Made by a program: the position numbers and the translations under genes
NCBI GenBank assembly: GCA_905373785.1
Contig: CAJPUK010000023.1
Location: 1-21,974 of the forward strand
Direction: 5' to 3'
Source: an uncultured Johnsonella sp.
GTDB taxonomy: Bacteria; Bacillota; Clostridia; Lachnospirales; Lachnospiraceae
DNA length: 21,974 bases
The notes under the pieces: model-generated
What the model saw: the letters and a program-made list of their open reading frames with translations, nothing else
Databases searched by the model: none
Told to the model about the DNA's origin: nothing
Part shown: positions 1 through 8,369 of the stretch, piece by piece
How the letters are laid out: the number at the start of each line of letters is the position of its first letter
Numbering within the stretch: the stretch's first letter is position 1

Positions 1-488
1 GTGCTATACTAAAAGACAGATTTAAAAGCAAATGTTTTTAATGAATCTTTATCCTAAGCGTATCATTTGTAAAAGTTTAGCCGATTTGTTGTTGTAAGGC
101 TAGTGTATTATTGATATTTGATTAATATTTGTATATAGTAGAGTAAATCTCAAATTCCTTTATTATGTATTTGTTACAATCTATTAACAAAGTAGTAATA
201 AGGCTAAATATCAACGATACTATATACTATGGTAGGTTACACTAACCGAATCCATAAGCAGCTGCAAATTCAGCGAAAATCAGAGTAATTTTAAGAAGTT
301 ATACGCCGCTGTATCATTTGCAAAATAAGTATATCAAAAATACTGAATACTTTCCGAACCTGTACATCACACAGCATCGACTAAGCTGAGGATGTTGGAT
401 ATGTACAATCGGGAAAAGAGGTAAGTGCTTTGGTAGGTTTATTGAAAAATGATGCACCGAGTAAGGATAAAGGGAATAGGAGATATGT
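1..488. other. Non-coding region upstream of pyruvate kinase
   Basis: No coding sequence with a ribosome binding site is visible on either strand in this AT-rich stretch, apart from the Shine-Dalgarno AGGAG (478-482) that belongs to the next gene. A 15-base motif, GTATCATTTGYAAAA, occurs at about 60-74 and again at 312-326 with one mismatch. Two AT-rich inverted repeats are visible (111-119 with 206-214, and 131-140 with 218-227), but they interleave rather than nest and could be chance in such AT-rich DNA. I found no convincing sigma-A promoter or terminator. Confidence 0.5.
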
Positions 489-1925
489 ATGAAGAGAACT
501 AAGATAATATGTACTATGGGTCCTAATACTAATGACAAGGAATTGCTTAAACAACTTGCCTTAGAAGGTATGGATGTAGCAAGGTTTAACTTTTCTCATG
601 GCGATTACGAAGAACATCTGTCAAGATATAAACTTTTAAAAGAGGTAAGGGAAGAAACCGGTATCGAAGTGGCAAGTTTACTTGATACCAAGGGTCCCGA
701 GATAAGAACCGGAAAATTAAAAGACGGTCTTAAGGTAAACTTGGAGACCGGTAAAGAATATACACTTACAATTACGGAATGTATAGGAGATGAAAGAAAA
801 GGCTTTGTCAATTATGCAGGGCTTATAGATGATGTAAAGGTAGGCTCAAGGATACTTATAGATGACGGTATAATAGAGCTTGAAGTAACAAAGATAGAAG
901 GCGACAATATACACTGTATCATAATAAATGGCGGCGAGCTGGGAGAAAAGAAAGGTGTCAATGTTCCCGGTGTAGAGGTAAGACTTCCGGCACTTACGGA
1001 TAAGGACAAGGAAGATATAAAGTTTGCCTGTGAAAAGGGCTTTGACTTTATTGCAGCAAGCTTTGTAAGGGATGCGGACTGCATAAACCAAATCAAGGAT
1101 ATTATCAAAGAATATGCGGCGCACACTATGGTTATTGCCAAGATAGAAAGTCAACAAGCCGTAAAAAACATAGATGAGATCATAGAAGCCTCAGATGCAA
1201 TAATGGTTGCAAGAGGAGACCTTGGAGTGGAGATACCTACTGAAGAAGTACCGTTTGTGCAAAAGACTATAATTAAAAAATGTAACATAGCCTGCAAGCC
1301 GGTTATTACCGCTACTCAAATGCTGGATTCCATGATAAGAAATCCCAGACCTACAAGGGCTGAGACCACTGACGTAGCCAATGCCATATATGACGGAACA
1401 GATGCCATCATGCTTTCCGGAGAAACAGCCATGGGTAAATACCCGGTGGAAGCGGTGAAAATGATGGCAAAAATCGCAAAAGAGACGGAAAGCCATATAG
1501 ACCATAAGGCGTACAGAAGCAGACATATATCCACTGCCAATGCAAGAAATATTTCAAATCAGGTAAGTTACTCTGCTGTGGCTACCGCTGATGAGCTGAA
1601 GGCAAAAGCCATTATTGCTCCCTCAATATCAGGTTTTACCACAAGGATGCTTTCAAAGTGGAGACCGGCAGTTAAGGTATACGGACTTTCTCCAAGTATA
1701 GGTGCGGTAAGACAGATGATGCTTTTGTGGGGTGTTGTTCCGCTACATGCAAAGCGTGCGGAGTCAACCGATGAACTTATAGATAATTCAATAAAGACAC
1801 TTAAGGCACAAAAGTTTATAAAAGAGGATGACATAGTGGTGGTTACTGCCGGAGTTATAGCTGATAAAAAAGAACGAAAACCTGCAACACATACCAATAC
1901 CATGCAGGTTGAAATAGTAGAATAG
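489..1925 (+). CDS. pyk: Pyruvate kinase
   Basis: This glycolytic enzyme transfers phosphate from phosphoenolpyruvate to ADP, giving pyruvate and ATP in the cytoplasm. The 478-residue protein has the short bacterial form without the extra C-terminal PEP-utiliser domain found in Bacillus enzymes. Visible motifs are the N-terminal KIICTMGP, the substrate-binding NFSHG and DTKGPEIRTG, and the active-site VIAKIE, with the catalytic Lys at about residue 218 and Glu at about 220. ARGDLGVE and the ATQMLDSM helix (MLDSM from residue 278) follow, then a C-terminal allosteric domain from about residue 350. The ATG at 489 is supported by AGGAG six bases upstream. The next gene starts 14 bp after the stop, so co-transcription is likely although the two pathways are unrelated. 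Confidence 0.96.
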   Translation: MKRTKIICTMGPNTNDKELLKQLALEGMDVARFNFSHGDYEEHLSRYKLLKEVREETGIEVASLLDTKGPEIRTGKLKDGLKVNLETGKEYTLTITECIGDERKGFVNYAGLIDDVKVGSRILIDDGIIELEVTKIEGDNIHCIIINGGELGEKKGVNVPGVEVRLPALTDKDKEDIKFACEKGFDFIAASFVRDADCINQIKDIIKEYAAHTMVIAKIESQQAVKNIDEIIEASDAIMVARGDLGVEIPTEEVPFVQKTIIKKCNIACKPVITATQMLDSMIRNPRPTRAETTDVANAIYDGTDAIMLSGETAMGKYPVEAVKMMAKIAKETESHIDHKAYRSRHISTANARNISNQVSYSAVATADELKAKAIIAPSISGFTTRMLSKWRPAVKVYGLSPSIGAVRQMMLLWGVVPLHAKRAESTDELIDNSIKTLKAQKFIKEDDIVVVTAGVIADKKERKPATHTNTMQVEIVE

Positions 1926-1939
1926 GTATAGGAGGCTTA

Positions 1940-3193
1940 ATGAAAAAGGATACATTTGTAGATTTGGAAAAGGTAAAAGAAATAGCAAAGACCTATCCGA
2001 CACCGTTTTATATATATGATGAGAAGGGGATAAGGGATAATGCTGTAAGGCTTAAGGAAGCCTTTTCATGGAATAAAGGTTTTAAGGAGTACTTTGCAAT
2101 TAAGGCAACTCCCAATCCCTATATTTTGAAGATTTTACAAAGCCTAGGGTGCGGAGTTGACTGCTCATCCATGACGGAACTTATGCTTGCAAAGGCATGT
2201 GGTTTTGGTAATGAGGATATTATGTTTTCCTCTAATGAGACTCCTTTGGAGGAGTTTAAGTTTGCCGCTGACCTTGGCGGTATTATAAATCTGGATGATA
2301 TTACCCATATAGAGGCTGTGGAAGAGGTCTTGGGGTATTTTCCGAAGACCATAAGTTTCAGGTATAATCCGGGTGGAATATTTGAACTTGGAAACGGTAT
2401 TATGGATAATCCGGGTGATGCCAAGTACGGTATGACTGCTAAGCAATTAAGAGAGGCGGTAAGGATCTGCAAGGAAAAGGGTGTAGAAAAGTTCGGCTTA
2501 CACGCTTTTCTTGCAAGTAACACTTTGGGTGAAGACTATTATCCCACACTTGCTTCAATATTGTTTGATGAAGCGGCAAGTATTAAAAAAGAGTTCGGAG
2601 TAAGCATAGACTTTATAAATCTTTCCGGCGGTATAGGTATACCTTACAGACCCGGGCAAAAGCCTAACAATATTGAACTTATATCAAGAGGAGTGAAGGC
2701 GGAGTTTGACAAGATCTTAGTGCCGGCAGGGCTTGGTGATGTGTCCATATACACTGAGCTTGGTAGATATATGTTGGGTCCCTACGGTGCACTTATAACA
2801 AAGGCTATACATGAGAAGCATATATATAAGGACTACATAGGTGTTGATGCCTGTGCGGTCAATCTTATGAGACCGGCTATGTACGGCTCATATCACCATA
2901 TTACTGTGCTTGGAAAGGAAGAAAGGGAAGCCGATACCGTGTATGATGTGGTAGGTTCACTTTGTGAAAATAATGATAAGTTTGCGGTGGACAGAAAACT
3001 TCCAAAGATCGATAAGGGAGATTATTTGTATATTCATGATACAGGTGCTCACGGTTATGCCATGGGATATAATTATAACGGTAAGTTAAAATGTGCGGAG
3101 CTTTTGCTTAAGGAAGATAAGAGCGTGCAGCTTATAAGAAGGGCGGAGACAGCGCAGGATTACTTTGCAACTTTGGATTTTGAGGGGCTGTAG
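1940..3193 (+). CDS. lysA: Diaminopimelate decarboxylase (PLP, fold III)
   Basis: The 417-residue protein is a PLP-dependent fold-III decarboxylase, expected to convert meso-diaminopimelate to L-lysine. The PLP lysine is in YFAIKATPNP (K55). Further family landmarks are GLHAFLASN (H188), the glycine-rich NLSGGIGIPY, ELGR (E273-R276) and the catalytic CENNDKFA (C342). The segment DTGAHGYAMGYNYNG carries the C-terminal active-site tyrosine region. Several motifs differ from textbook LysA: HAF replaces HCH, ELGR replaces EPGR, and CENND replaces CESGD. This matches a divergent LysA subgroup that I recall from anaerobic Firmicutes and Bacteroidetes. AGGAGG at 1930-1935 supports the ATG. A carboxynorspermidine or other amino-acid decarboxylase is a less likely alternative, because length and DTGAHGYAMG fit LysA better. 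Confidence 0.85.
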   Translation: MKKDTFVDLEKVKEIAKTYPTPFYIYDEKGIRDNAVRLKEAFSWNKGFKEYFAIKATPNPYILKILQSLGCGVDCSSMTELMLAKACGFGNEDIMFSSNETPLEEFKFAADLGGIINLDDITHIEAVEEVLGYFPKTISFRYNPGGIFELGNGIMDNPGDAKYGMTAKQLREAVRICKEKGVEKFGLHAFLASNTLGEDYYPTLASILFDEAASIKKEFGVSIDFINLSGGIGIPYRPGQKPNNIELISRGVKAEFDKILVPAGLGDVSIYTELGRYMLGPYGALITKAIHEKHIYKDYIGVDACAVNLMRPAMYGSYHHITVLGKEEREADTVYDVVGSLCENNDKFAVDRKLPKIDKGDYLYIHDTGAHGYAMGYNYNGKLKCAELLLKEDKSVQLIRRAETAQDYFATLDFEGL

Positions 3194-3416
3194 GAGTAAG
3201 AAAATAAAAGCTGCTTGTGCAAGAACTTTAAATCAAAATATATGTATTAGTATAACTTATTTTGTATAATAATTTTCACAAAATAGAAATTGTCTTCAAA
3301 TTAGTATGCGTATGGTAATTCTAAAGAGACTGATAATTTTTTTGTGGGTTATACCGGGTTTTAAGTCAAAGAGCGGTTTGTGTAAAGAGCCGGAAGTTCT
3401 CAGAGATTTAAAAATA

Positions 3417-3446
3417 GATAAGGAGCTTGTTTCCAAGCTCCTTATC
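3417..3446. repeat. Perfect 13-bp inverted repeat (hairpin, possible terminator)
   Basis: GATAAGGAGCTTG is followed by a 4-base loop and its exact reverse complement. On the + strand no T-run follows. On the - strand the stem is followed by TATTTTTAAAT, so it could terminate leftward transcription, although no - strand gene is present nearby. It lies about 220 bp past the lysA stop. It may instead be a structural element of an untranslated RNA. Confidence 0.55.
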
Positions 3447-3479
3447 GGGGTGATTCTTAAAAGGAAAATTTTTAGGGGG

Positions 3480-3501
3480 ACCGAGCGACTAAGCACTCGG
3501 T
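3480..3501. repeat. Short GC-rich hairpin
   Basis: ACCGAG and CTCGGT form a 6-bp stem around a 10-base loop, 33 bases after the larger 13-bp hairpin. Two GC-rich stems this close in AT-rich non-coding DNA suggest a structured RNA, but there is no other support. Confidence 0.35.
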
Positions 3502-3683
3502 ATGAGTATGAAAAAGCTTTGCAGTTTTAAGTATATCAAAACTGTATTACGTTAAATTTATTAACGTACCTAGAGTATACCTAAAATATGTGTCGAAACT
3601 ATGGATAGCAAATAAAAAAAATATAAAAAGGACAAAAAAACTTTAAAGTCGGAGCGGTCATTAATTATAATATTCTTAAGTGA

Positions 3684-3712
3684 TTGTATGAAAATACAAA
3701 AAGGGCTATAAT
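3684..3712 (+). promoter_or_regulatory. Sigma-A-like promoter in the lysA-mreB gap
   Basis: TTGTAT (3684-3689) and a perfect TATAAT (3707-3712) are separated by 17 bases. Transcription would start near 3719, cross the 8-bp hairpin at 3775-3801 and the IS200/IS605 remnant, and could continue into mreB 530 bp downstream. It may also drive a small non-coding RNA. Confidence 0.45.
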
Positions 3713-3774
3713 AACATAGATTACATCTCTTGGCTATATTAGAGAGTTAAATAGCTTGAGGAGTTTAATGTGGC

Positions 3775-3801
3775 ACTTGCAAGATGGTTTATGTTGCAAG
3801 T
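3775..3801. repeat. 8-bp inverted repeat
   Basis: ACTTGCAA and TTGCAAGT flank an 11-base loop, about 55 bases downstream of the predicted transcription start. It could be a leader hairpin or a protein-binding palindrome. No T-run follows, so it is not a terminator. Confidence 0.35.
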
Positions 3802-3921
3802 ATAAATTCAGCTACAGTTTGGGCGGGTCATTTATCTGTATGAGTTAGACGAAGATGAATGTCGGCAGTATCCTGATAGATGCACATTTGTAATATACAG
3901 TTGAAATAATGCTACCGCAAT

Positions 3922-4057
3922 CCCACCGGCTTTAGACGGTGGGTTAAGGTAGTATAAGAAAAAACAATAGGGCAGGGACTGCCCGAATTAACGCCTGTGG
4001 AGATAGTAGGTTGCGAGGTCAGTGAAGCAGGAAGCCCATAGGTTTTAGACTATGGGC
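3922..4057 (+). mobile_element. Internally deleted IS200/IS605-type element (MITE-like remnant)
   Basis: Two hairpins with the same design flank a short fragment of tnpB. The first pairs CCCACCG (3922-3928) with CGGTGGG (3937-3943). The second pairs GCCCATAG (4034-4041) with CTATGGGC (4050-4057). Both loops are 8 bases and nearly identical, GCTTTAGA and GTTTTAGA. Subterminal hairpins with unpaired loops are the substrates of the Y1 transposase in IS200/IS605 elements, and the right-end hairpin normally overlaps the tnpB stop codon, as it does here. The exact outer cleavage points cannot be set from sequence alone. The element probably moved in trans or is dead, since neither tnpA nor an intact tnpB is present. 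Confidence 0.7.
3958..4041 (+). pseudogene. tnpB: C-terminal remnant of tnpB (RNA-guided nuclease of IS200/IS605)
   Basis: The frame from 3958 reads EKTIGQGLPELTPVEIVGCE and continues VSEAGSP before TAG at 4039-4041. The pattern ELTPVE followed by EAGSP is the typical tail of IS605 OrfB/TnpB proteins. An in-frame TAA at 3955-3957 lies immediately upstream, and no RuvC or zinc-finger part is present, so all but the last 27 codons are gone. In intact elements this 3' segment of the gene is also the scaffold of the omega (re)RNA, so the RNA part could outlive the protein. Identification rests on the recognisable tail, its stop codon inside the right-end hairpin, and the matching left hairpin. 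Confidence 0.7.
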
Positions 4058-4248
4058 AGTTCACATCAGGCATTTATTTGGTATATTGCATATGTATGTT
4101 CAGCTTGTTCAAACTGTACCAAATTTATAATAGTTAAGTGTAGCAAATACAATACTTAAAAAGATAGGAGTACTTAAAGATATTTGATTATTTAGGAAGG
4201 GCTACATCATTGTATTTGGTATAAAAGTATAAAAATTCGGAGGAAAGT

Positions 4249-5274
4249 ATGTTTGGAATGTTTGGGGTTATGTCTAATGATATTGGTATAGATTTAGGCA
4301 CAGCCAGTATATTGGTATATATAAAGGGTAAGGGAGTTGTATTAAAAGAGCCCAGCGTGGTAGCTATAGACAGAGATGCCGATAAGATCATGGCTATAGG
4401 AGAAGAAGCCAGACTTATGATAGGAAGAACCCCCGGCAATATAGTAGCAGTGCGTCCTCTGCGTCAGGGAGTTATATCAGACTATACCATGACTGAGAAG
4501 ATGCTTAAGTACTTTATTAATAAGGCAGTTGGAAAAAGAACTCTCAGAAAGCCTCGTATAGCGGTATGTATACCTTCAGGAGCTACCGAAGTTGAGAAAA
4601 GAGCGGTTAAGACCGCTACCGAGCAGGCGGGAGCAAGAGAGGTTACTATAATAGAAGAGCCGGTAGCGGCAGCAATAGGAGCAGGTATAGATATTTCAAA
4701 AGCCTGCGGTAATATGATAGTTGATATCGGAGGCGGTACTGCCGATATAGCGGTGATCTCACTTGGAGGTACTGTTGTAAGCACCTCTATTAAGGTTGCC
4801 GGTGATGACTTTGACGAAGCCTTGGTAAGACATATGAGAAAGAAACATAATTTACTGATAGGAGAAAGAACTGCTGAAGAGATCAAGATCAATATAGGGG
4901 CGGCATACAAAAGACCGGAACTTCTTACTATGGAAGTTCGTGGAAGAAACCTTGTAACCGGACTTCCCAAAACTATAGTAGTTACTTCCGACGAGACTTT
5001 GGAAGCACTTCTGGAAACTTCCATGCAAATAGTTGATGCGGTTCACTCAGTACTTGAGAGAACACCGCCGGAGCTTGCGGCAGATATTTACGACAGAGGT
5101 ATAGTGCTTACCGGAGGCGGTGCCTTGCTTTCAGGTCTTGATCTGCTTATAGAAGAAAAAACGGGAATCAATACCATGATAGCTGATGATCCGCTTACAG
5201 CAGTTGCAATAGGTACAGGAAAGTATATAGAATTTCAAACCGGAGAAGATTTCGAGAACAAAAGGAATTATTAA
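4249..5274 (+). CDS. mreB: Rod-shape determining protein MreB/Mbl (actin homologue)
   Basis: This actin-like ATPase polymerises under the membrane and guides lateral cell-wall synthesis. The 341-residue length is typical. The phosphate-1 loop is in DIGIDLGTAS near the N-terminus. The phosphate-2 loop is VDIGGGTAD (D159-G163), and the adenosine motif TGGGALLSG starts at about residue 288. GGAGG lies seven bases before the ATG. It is not followed by mreC or mreD, so this is a solitary copy, and recD2 starts three bases after its stop. The name could equally be mbl; sequence alone does not separate the paralogues. Confidence 0.93.
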   Translation: MFGMFGVMSNDIGIDLGTASILVYIKGKGVVLKEPSVVAIDRDADKIMAIGEEARLMIGRTPGNIVAVRPLRQGVISDYTMTEKMLKYFINKAVGKRTLRKPRIAVCIPSGATEVEKRAVKTATEQAGAREVTIIEEPVAAAIGAGIDISKACGNMIVDIGGGTADIAVISLGGTVVSTSIKVAGDDFDEALVRHMRKKHNLLIGERTAEEIKINIGAAYKRPELLTMEVRGRNLVTGLPKTIVVTSDETLEALLETSMQIVDAVHSVLERTPPELAADIYDRGIVLTGGGALLSGLDLLIEEKTGINTMIADDPLTAVAIGTGKYIEFQTGEDFENKRNY

Positions 5275-5277
5275 AAT

Positions 5278-7512
5278 ATGATATCCGGCTATATTGAAAA
5301 AATAAAGTATAGAAACGAGGAAAATGGCTATACGGTGCTTAGTGTGTCGGTTGAAGGGGAAGAGGAAATACTGGTCGGAACTTTCAGCCACATAGAAGAA
5401 GGCTCTTATATAAGCGCCAGTGTAAAAGAAAGAGTGCATCCGGTGTACGGTGAGCAGCTTTTTGTTGAAAGCTATGAATTAAAAAGACCGGATGATGAAA
5501 AAGGGATAGAAAAGTATCTGGCTTCCGGTGCAATCAAAGGAATAGGACCGGTGCTTGCGGCTAGGATAGTAAAGAAATTTGCTAAAGATACTCTCAGAAT
5601 TATAGAAGAAGAGCCGGAACGACTGGAAGAAGTAAAAGGTATAAGTGAAAATATGGCAAGGGCGGTATCGGTTCAGGTACAGGAGCAAAAAGAACAAAGA
5701 GCCGCCTTTGTTTACTTACAAAAATACGGCATTAGTATGAAACTTGCCAATAAGATATATAAGGAGTACGGAGAAAGGTTATACAGTATTATAACGGAGA
5801 ATCCTTACAGACTTGCTGATGATATACAGGGAGTAGGTTTTAAACTTGCCGATGAGATAGCACAAAAGGTCGGAATATCCGCAGATGCACAATTTAGGAT
5901 TAAAAGCGGAATTGTCTATATTTTATCAAAAGCGGCTGCTAACGGTCATGTTTATCTTCCCATGGAAAGACTTATGAATATAGCTGCTGAACTTCTTAAT
6001 ATACCTGACGAGCTTATACCGAGAGAAGTTGCCGATATGCAAATTGAAAAGCGGGTGAGCGTAAAGCAAATTGATGGTGAGGATGTAGTATACCTTACAA
6101 CTTCATATCATACAGAACTTAGTATAGCGAGAAAACTTTTGGAGCTTAGTGTAAATTCCGATAATCTTAGAAAAGATGTGGAGAAGAATTTACCCAAGTT
6201 TGAAAAGTCGTTAAATATAGAACTTGATGATCTGCAAAGACAGGCGGTAATAAAATCACTATCCTGCGGTCTTATTATAATTACCGGAGGTCCCGGAACC
6301 GGAAAGACTACCACTATAAATATGATTATAAAGTACCTGCTGTCTAAAAATATGGAGGTACTTTTAGCGGCACCTACCGGCAGAGCGGCAAAGAGGATGG
6401 AAGAGGCAACCGGCTATGAGGCAAAGACCATACACAGGCTCTTAGAAATCAATGCCATGCCTGATGCGGATGATATGGAAAATAATCTGGGATTAAATTT
6501 TGAGAGAAATGAAGATAATCCCTTGGAGGCTGATGCAATAATTATAGACGAGATGAGTATGGTGGATATGTATCTTATGAATTCGCTGTTAAAAGCGGTT
6601 TCGGTAGGTACGAGGCTTATACTGGTAGGAGATACCAACCAACTTCCCTCCGTGGGTCCCGGAAATGTGTTAAAGGACATAATAGCCTCAGCTGCGGTAG
6701 AGGTGGTAAAACTTGAGAGAATATACAGACAGGCAGGGCTTAGCGACATAGTGCTCAATGCCCATAAAATGATAGAGGATGAGCCTATAGACCTTACAAA
6801 AAGCAGCAAGGACTTTGTATTTATAAAAAGAAGCGGAGCCGATAATATTATATCCGCCTGCATTACCCTACTAAAGAGCAAACTTCCTGACTATGTGTCG
6901 GCGGACAGTTATGACATACAGATCATGAGTCCCATGAAAAAGGGAATGCTTGGAGTGGAAAGACTTAATCTTATATTACAACAACATTTGAATCCTAAAC
7001 ACCCAAAAAAGCCGGAGAAAGAGTTTGACGGTAAAGTCTACAGAGTGGGTGATAAGGTGATGCAGACTAAAAACAATTATCAAATTGAATGGTCGGTAAA
7101 AAATGATATAGGCATAGCCATGGAAAAGGGGCAGGGAGTGTATAACGGAGATATAGGTATAATCAGGTATATCAATGACTTCGAGGAATTTATCAGAGTT
7201 GAGTTTGATGACAGGAAGATAGTTGAGTATCCTTACAGCGAGGCAAATCAGCTTGAACTTGCCTATGCTATCACCATACATAAGTCCCAAGGAAGTGAGT
7301 ATCCTGCGGTTATTATACCCATGTATCCCGGACCCAAGATGCTTATGAACAGGAATCTTATATATACGGCTATCACCAGAGCTAAAACTTGCGTTGCACT
7401 TGTGGGAGAGCCGGAGTGCTTTTATGAGATGGTCCGGAATACATCTCAGATGAAAAGGTATTCAAGCCTTGACAGGCAAATAAAAAACTTGCTGGAATTA
7501 AATAGTAATTAA
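5278..7512 (+). CDS. recD2: RecD2-type 5'-3' DNA helicase
   Basis: This superfamily 1B helicase belongs to the RecBC-independent RecD2 class. The 744 residues comprise an OB-like N-terminal part, helix-hairpin-helix segments (for example AIKGIGPVLAARIVKKF at about residues 84-100) and a helicase core. The core shows Walker A GGPGTGKTT (K343), Walker B IIIDEMSMVD (D424, E425), GDTNQLPSVGPG, and the C-terminal motifs AITIHKSQGSEYP (residues 664-676) and IYTAITRAK. The extended N-terminus separates it from the shorter RecD of the RecBCD complex. Likely roles are replication-fork or mismatch-linked repair. The start is 3 bp after mreB, with AAGGA in the mreB tail serving as ribosome binding site. 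comF follows 11 bp later. Confidence 0.93.
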   Translation: MISGYIEKIKYRNEENGYTVLSVSVEGEEEILVGTFSHIEEGSYISASVKERVHPVYGEQLFVESYELKRPDDEKGIEKYLASGAIKGIGPVLAARIVKKFAKDTLRIIEEEPERLEEVKGISENMARAVSVQVQEQKEQRAAFVYLQKYGISMKLANKIYKEYGERLYSIITENPYRLADDIQGVGFKLADEIAQKVGISADAQFRIKSGIVYILSKAAANGHVYLPMERLMNIAAELLNIPDELIPREVADMQIEKRVSVKQIDGEDVVYLTTSYHTELSIARKLLELSVNSDNLRKDVEKNLPKFEKSLNIELDDLQRQAVIKSLSCGLIIITGGPGTGKTTTINMIIKYLLSKNMEVLLAAPTGRAAKRMEEATGYEAKTIHRLLEINAMPDADDMENNLGLNFERNEDNPLEADAIIIDEMSMVDMYLMNSLLKAVSVGTRLILVGDTNQLPSVGPGNVLKDIIASAAVEVVKLERIYRQAGLSDIVLNAHKMIEDEPIDLTKSSKDFVFIKRSGADNIISACITLLKSKLPDYVSADSYDIQIMSPMKKGMLGVERLNLILQQHLNPKHPKKPEKEFDGKVYRVGDKVMQTKNNYQIEWSVKNDIGIAMEKGQGVYNGDIGIIRYINDFEEFIRVEFDDRKIVEYPYSEANQLELAYAITIHKSQGSEYPAVIIPMYPGPKMLMNRNLIYTAITRAKTCVALVGEPECFYEMVRNTSQMKRYSSLDRQIKNLLELNSN

Positions 7513-7523
7513 ATATAAAATCT

Positions 7524-8258
7524 ATGAATAAAAATCATCTTGAAAAATATCTTGATAAAATCATATCTGTAATATATCCGAGACATTGCCCTGTATGCGA
7601 GGAGATAGTAAGTCCTACAGGGCGGATGTTCTGTAAAGATTGCATCCGAAAACTTTCATTTGTAAAGACACCTGTATGCTTAAAATGCGGAAAGGAAATA
7701 TTTGATGCACAAAAAGAGTATTGTGAAGATTGTGCTAAGCGTAAAAAAAGCTATGAATACGGCATGGCTTTATTAAACTACGATGAACTTACAGAAAAAA
7801 TCATGATAAATATAAAATATCATAATAAAAGGGAGTATATAAAGGCTTTGTCAAAGCTTTTGGTAAGCAGGTACGGCAGTGAGATACTTAAACTTAAAGT
7901 AGATGTGCTGCTGCCTATACCTGTGCATAAAAAAAGACTTAGGCAAAGAGGTTATAACCAAAGTGCATTAATTACCAAGGAAGTGGCAAAAGAACTAAAT
8001 CTTACTTATGCAGAAAATGTGCTTGTGAGAAACAAGAATACAAAGGCTCAAAAGGAGTTAAGCCCCGAACAAAGGCTTGCAAATCTAAGTGCCGCCTTTG
8101 CCTGCAGTGAAGAGGCGAAAAGGTACAGAAAGGTGTTGCTGGTGGATGATATTTATACTACGGGTAGTACTATAGAGGCGTGTACTAGGCTTTTGAAGGA
8201 GAAGGGGGTGAGAGAGGTGTATTATGTGAGTTTGGCAATAGGGAGGACACTGGTGTGA
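7524..8258 (+). CDS. comF: ComF family amidophosphoribosyltransferase-like protein
   Basis: ComF proteins support the late cytoplasmic step of natural transformation. This 244-residue protein starts with two four-cysteine zinc ribbons: C22/C25/C37/C40 and C52/C55/C67/C70. A phosphoribosyltransferase domain follows, with the PRPP loop VLLVDDIYTTGST (residues 204-216). LLPIPVHKKRLRQRGYNQS is the usual ComF core motif. No Shine-Dalgarno sequence precedes the ATG at 7524. Because recD2 ends 11 bp earlier, translational coupling is likely. Its presence hints at competence, but no other com gene is visible here, so the role is inferred from family membership. Confidence 0.9.
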   Translation: MNKNHLEKYLDKIISVIYPRHCPVCEEIVSPTGRMFCKDCIRKLSFVKTPVCLKCGKEIFDAQKEYCEDCAKRKKSYEYGMALLNYDELTEKIMINIKYHNKREYIKALSKLLVSRYGSEILKLKVDVLLPIPVHKKRLRQRGYNQSALITKEVAKELNLTYAENVLVRNKNTKAQKELSPEQRLANLSAAFACSEEAKRYRKVLLVDDIYTTGSTIEACTRLLKEKGVREVYYVSLAIGRTLV

Positions 8259-8369
8259 AAATTCGAGATAATTGTTGATTTGTGTGGGTTTTTCTGTAAA
8301 TATCAGCTTGTTAATATGCAATTAGCTGAAATTGATGTATATATATGCACATAAATTGCATTTGTATTG

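Larger units (their letters stand above)
3194..4248. other. 1.05-kb gap between lysA and mreB
   Basis: No convincing gene lies here. The gap holds an AT-only 8-bp hairpin (3258-3285), two GC-rich hairpins (3417-3446 and 3480-3501), a sigma-A-like promoter (3684-3712), an 8-bp hairpin (3775-3801) and a collapsed IS200/IS605-type element (3922-4057). A 74-codon open frame at 3306-3530 lacks a ribosome binding site and runs through both GC-rich hairpins, so I do not call it a gene. A possible weak mreB promoter is TTGTTC (4105-4110) and TATAAT (4126-4131), but the 15-base spacing is short. Confidence 0.6.

Noticed and set aside
314..538. 74-codon - strand open frame overlapping the pyk start
   Set aside because: Low-complexity His/Ile/Leu-rich translation, no ribosome binding site, and overlap with a certain gene.
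3306..3530. 74-codon + strand open frame after lysA
   Set aside because: No ribosome binding site, no recognisable motif, and it runs through two strong hairpins that better explain the sequence.
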